Below are positions 30,834 to 32,379 of a stretch of DNA of 32,379 nucleotides, piece after piece (the stretch's first letter is position 1; each line of letters starts with the position of its first letter). A program made the position numbers and the translations under genes. The notes under the pieces are model-generated. The model was not told the origin of the DNA, made no database searches, and saw nothing but the letters and a program-made list of their open reading frames with translations. Location: the NCBI GenBank assembly GCA_003220685.1, contig QHTE01000086.1, positions 1-32,379 on the forward strand, written 5' to 3'. This stretch comes from Candidatus Rokuibacteriota bacterium. GTDB lineage: Bacteria; Methylomirabilota; Methylomirabilia; Rokubacteriales; CSP1-6.

Positions 30834-32379
30834 CTAGACCAGCGTTCGGATCCAGCCGTAGCGCCGGTGATCGGGAGCTGCGCCCTCGGCGAGATAGCGT
30901 TTGCGCATCTTCGAGATGTTGTCCGAGGCATGGGGGAATTCGAGCAGTGTCTTGAGGCCTCCGAGGTCCACGGGAAGCTTACTCTCCCAGTCGTCGTTGA
31001 TTGCCCCGAACTTCTTCGGTTTCGTCGAGGAGACGTGGTACAGGCGTGCGGAGTTGAGGCCGATGATGTTCCGCTTGTCGGATTCCTTGATCTCCGGGTA
31101 GTCCCACTTCTCTTGCAGCCGCTCGGGAATCTGGAATCGCCAGAACGCCTCGTACTGCCACTGCGGCGAGCCATACCACAGCGAATCCGAGCCGAACACG
31201 ATCCGCTGCGAGCCCATGTTCTGGAGGAGCTGACCGATGATGTGGGCCCACACCGTGGGGAAGGTGATGATCGTCGACGCGAAGGTCGAGCCGACCTCGG
31301 CATAGACGTTGTGGAGGTGCCGAGAGACTTGAGCGAAGCGCGTGGTCCACTCGATGTCGGGCACACCCTCGCGGAGAACTGGGCGCCTGCTGAGCAGGTT
31401 GGCGAGCGGTTTGGGGTTGTAGAACAGGACTGGCCTGATGCACGAGTGGTAGATGATGAAGTTGAAGGTCGGCCAGTCGCGTGCCACCTTCGGCAGGTCC
31501 TCCGGGTTGCCGTTCTCCGGGTTGTCGTGTGCCATGTCGTGTGGAGGCGGGGCGAATCCCTTGTGGACGCAGATGTTGCCGAACGCGGGGCGCTCGTGCC
31601 GCAGGATGACCTGATACTTCCTGATCAGCTCGAACGTCGGATACATGACAGCCTCGTCGTCGAGCCTCCACTGCTTCATCGAGGCGCCGGCCGGGTCCGT
31701 GACCTGTTTGGCGGCCAGGGACACGCAGTAGCCTTTCCACGCGTCCGGCTTGTTGTGATCGATCTGCCGCTGGATCTCGAACAGATTGGCGGTGCCGGGA
31801 TAGAGGAGCCCGTGGGCGTAGAGACGCTGTGAGCCGGCGAGCTTGTTGACGAAATTTCTCACGCCGACGGTCTGGTCCGCCGTGAGCACTTCGATGCTAC
31901 GGGCATCGAACACGTTCTTCGGTTCTGCGCCGGCAACGAACACGGGGAGAAATCCCGTGATGTTGCTGAGCAGGCCGACCGTCATCTGGCTGTCGAGGAA
32001 CAGCGACTTGATGAACGCCTGGAGGTGGAAGATCTCGTGGTCCATCGGGTCGCCGATGAGGGCCCGGTTCCAGTTTCTCCACAGACCGTGCGAGGCGTCC
32101 AGATGGCCGCGCAACGCGAGCTCGTCGGGCAGCTGGGCGGTGCCGGCGGGACTCCCGAGCGGTGGGTTGAATGGATTCGTGTGGAACTCCGCCGCCCCGG
32201 GATATCCCCGCGCGAGAGCTCGCAGCGCCCGGTTCTCCTCGGTCTTGCTCTGGCGAATCATGTGGAGCTGGTCGTCGAAGATGAACAGGTCCTCCGGAGG
32301 ACCGTCGTCGGCGAACGCCTCGCCCTCGTACAATGCGTCGCGGCTCACGTTGAAGTAGCGCCCGAAGATCTCGTTCATC
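30834..32379 (-). CDS. Amidohydrolase family protein, 5' end outside window
   Basis: 514 residues are visible from an ATG at 32378, the very edge of the window. The sequence there (MNEIFGRYFNVSRDALYEGE) looks internal rather than N-terminal, so the gene probably continues beyond the edge. The conserved parts are in the second half: FGNICVHKGF, FIIYHSCIRPV, STIITFPTVWAHIIGQLLQNMGSQRIVFGSDSLWYGSPQWQ with the catalytic-type Asp of the family, and a closing NIIGLNSARLYHV. It belongs to a large soil-bacterial amidohydrolase subgroup with a long N-terminal region of unknown activity. It converges on the DsbA-family gene. Confidence 0.85.
   Translation of the reverse strand, partial: MNEIFGRYFNVSRDALYEGEAFADDGPPEDLFIFDDQLHMIRQSKTEENRALRALARGYPGAAEFHTNPFNPPLGSPAGTAQLPDELALRGHLDASHGLWRNWNRALIGDPMDHEIFHLQAFIKSLFLDSQMTVGLLSNITGFLPVFVAGAEPKNVFDARSIEVLTADQTVGVRNFVNKLAGSQRLYAHGLLYPGTANLFEIQRQIDHNKPDAWKGYCVSLAAKQVTDPAGASMKQWRLDDEAVMYPTFELIRKYQVILRHERPAFGNICVHKGFAPPPHDMAHDNPENGNPEDLPKVARDWPTFNFIIYHSCIRPVLFYNPKPLANLLSRRPVLREGVPDIEWTTRFAQVSRHLHNVYAEVGSTFASTIITFPTVWAHIIGQLLQNMGSQRIVFGSDSLWYGSPQWQYEAFWRFQIPERLQEKWDYPEIKESDKRNIIGLNSARLYHVSSTKPKKFGAINDDWESKLPVDLGGLKTLLEFPHASDNISKMRKRYLAEGAAPDHRRYGWIRTLV

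Noticed and set aside
1..32379. CRISPR arrays, tRNA or rRNA genes, transposases, phage or attachment sites
   Set aside because: I looked for regular repeats, tRNA-like cloverleaves next to gene ends and transposase or integrase proteins on both strands and found none that I could support.

Overview
The window is high-GC DNA with G/C-rich third codon positions, tight operons with GGAGG-type ribosome sites and several GTG starts. It suggests a Gram-negative soil or subsurface bacterium: there is an outer-membrane beta-barrel protein, lipoproteins, periplasmic c-type cytochromes and a PQQ dehydrogenase. The catabolic gene mix (HyuA/HyuB, cyclic amidohydrolase, amidase, several amidohydrolase-2 proteins, LLM flavin enzymes, SMP-30) resembles Rokubacteria/Methylomirabilota-type or deltaproteobacterial-type genomes. 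That placement is inference only; no rRNA or marker gene is present.

Layout. 1-303 is the 3' end of a molybdopterin oxidoreductase, followed by an amidohydrolase (438-1466). 1926-5698 is a translationally coupled hyuA-hyuB pair. 5706-8150 is a minus-strand operon: LLM flavin enzyme, SMP-30 lactonase-like protein and an AroQ-like protein lacking catalytic residues. 8287-8784 is a MerB-like gene interrupted by an in-frame UGA. 8838-11866 holds a dihydropyrimidinase-like enzyme and an amidase-signature enzyme. 11985-14476 holds an outer-membrane barrel protein and a TPR protein. 14648-16262 holds an ArsR-type regulator, a second UGA-interrupted gene (AhpD/CMD family) and a DUF2461 stub. 16277-19710 is a minus-strand operon of a TPR/winged-helix regulator, a beta-propeller protein, a DUF899 protein and a DUF2182 membrane protein. 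A DUF2182 relic, a SnoaL-like protein and an amidohydrolase follow. 22028-23477 holds a VOC protein and a BNR-repeat protein. 23505-29734 is a minus-strand redox cluster: amidohydrolase, LLM enzyme, PQQ alcohol dehydrogenase with a lanthanide-type Asp pair, cytochrome c, lipoprotein and di-haem oxidoreductase. The window ends with a DsbA-family protein and a partial amidohydrolase.

The most interesting result is two probable selenoproteins. In both, an in-frame UGA sits exactly where the family has a catalytic Cys: the C159-equivalent of organomercurial lyase MerB, and the second Cys of the CxxC of an AhpD-like protein. Each UGA is followed at the right distance by a perfect 7-bp hairpin with G in the first two loop bases, as expected of a bacterial SECIS. 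Ordinary gene callers would split or truncate both. The selenocysteine MerB-like protein is also much shorter than MerB and may be an undescribed enzyme type.

The HyuAB, cyclic amidohydrolase and amidase genes together look like a pathway that opens and degrades cyclic amides or imides. The PQQ dehydrogenase, cytochrome c and di-haem protein look like a periplasmic alcohol oxidation chain. No selA, selB, selC or selD gene is visible in the window.
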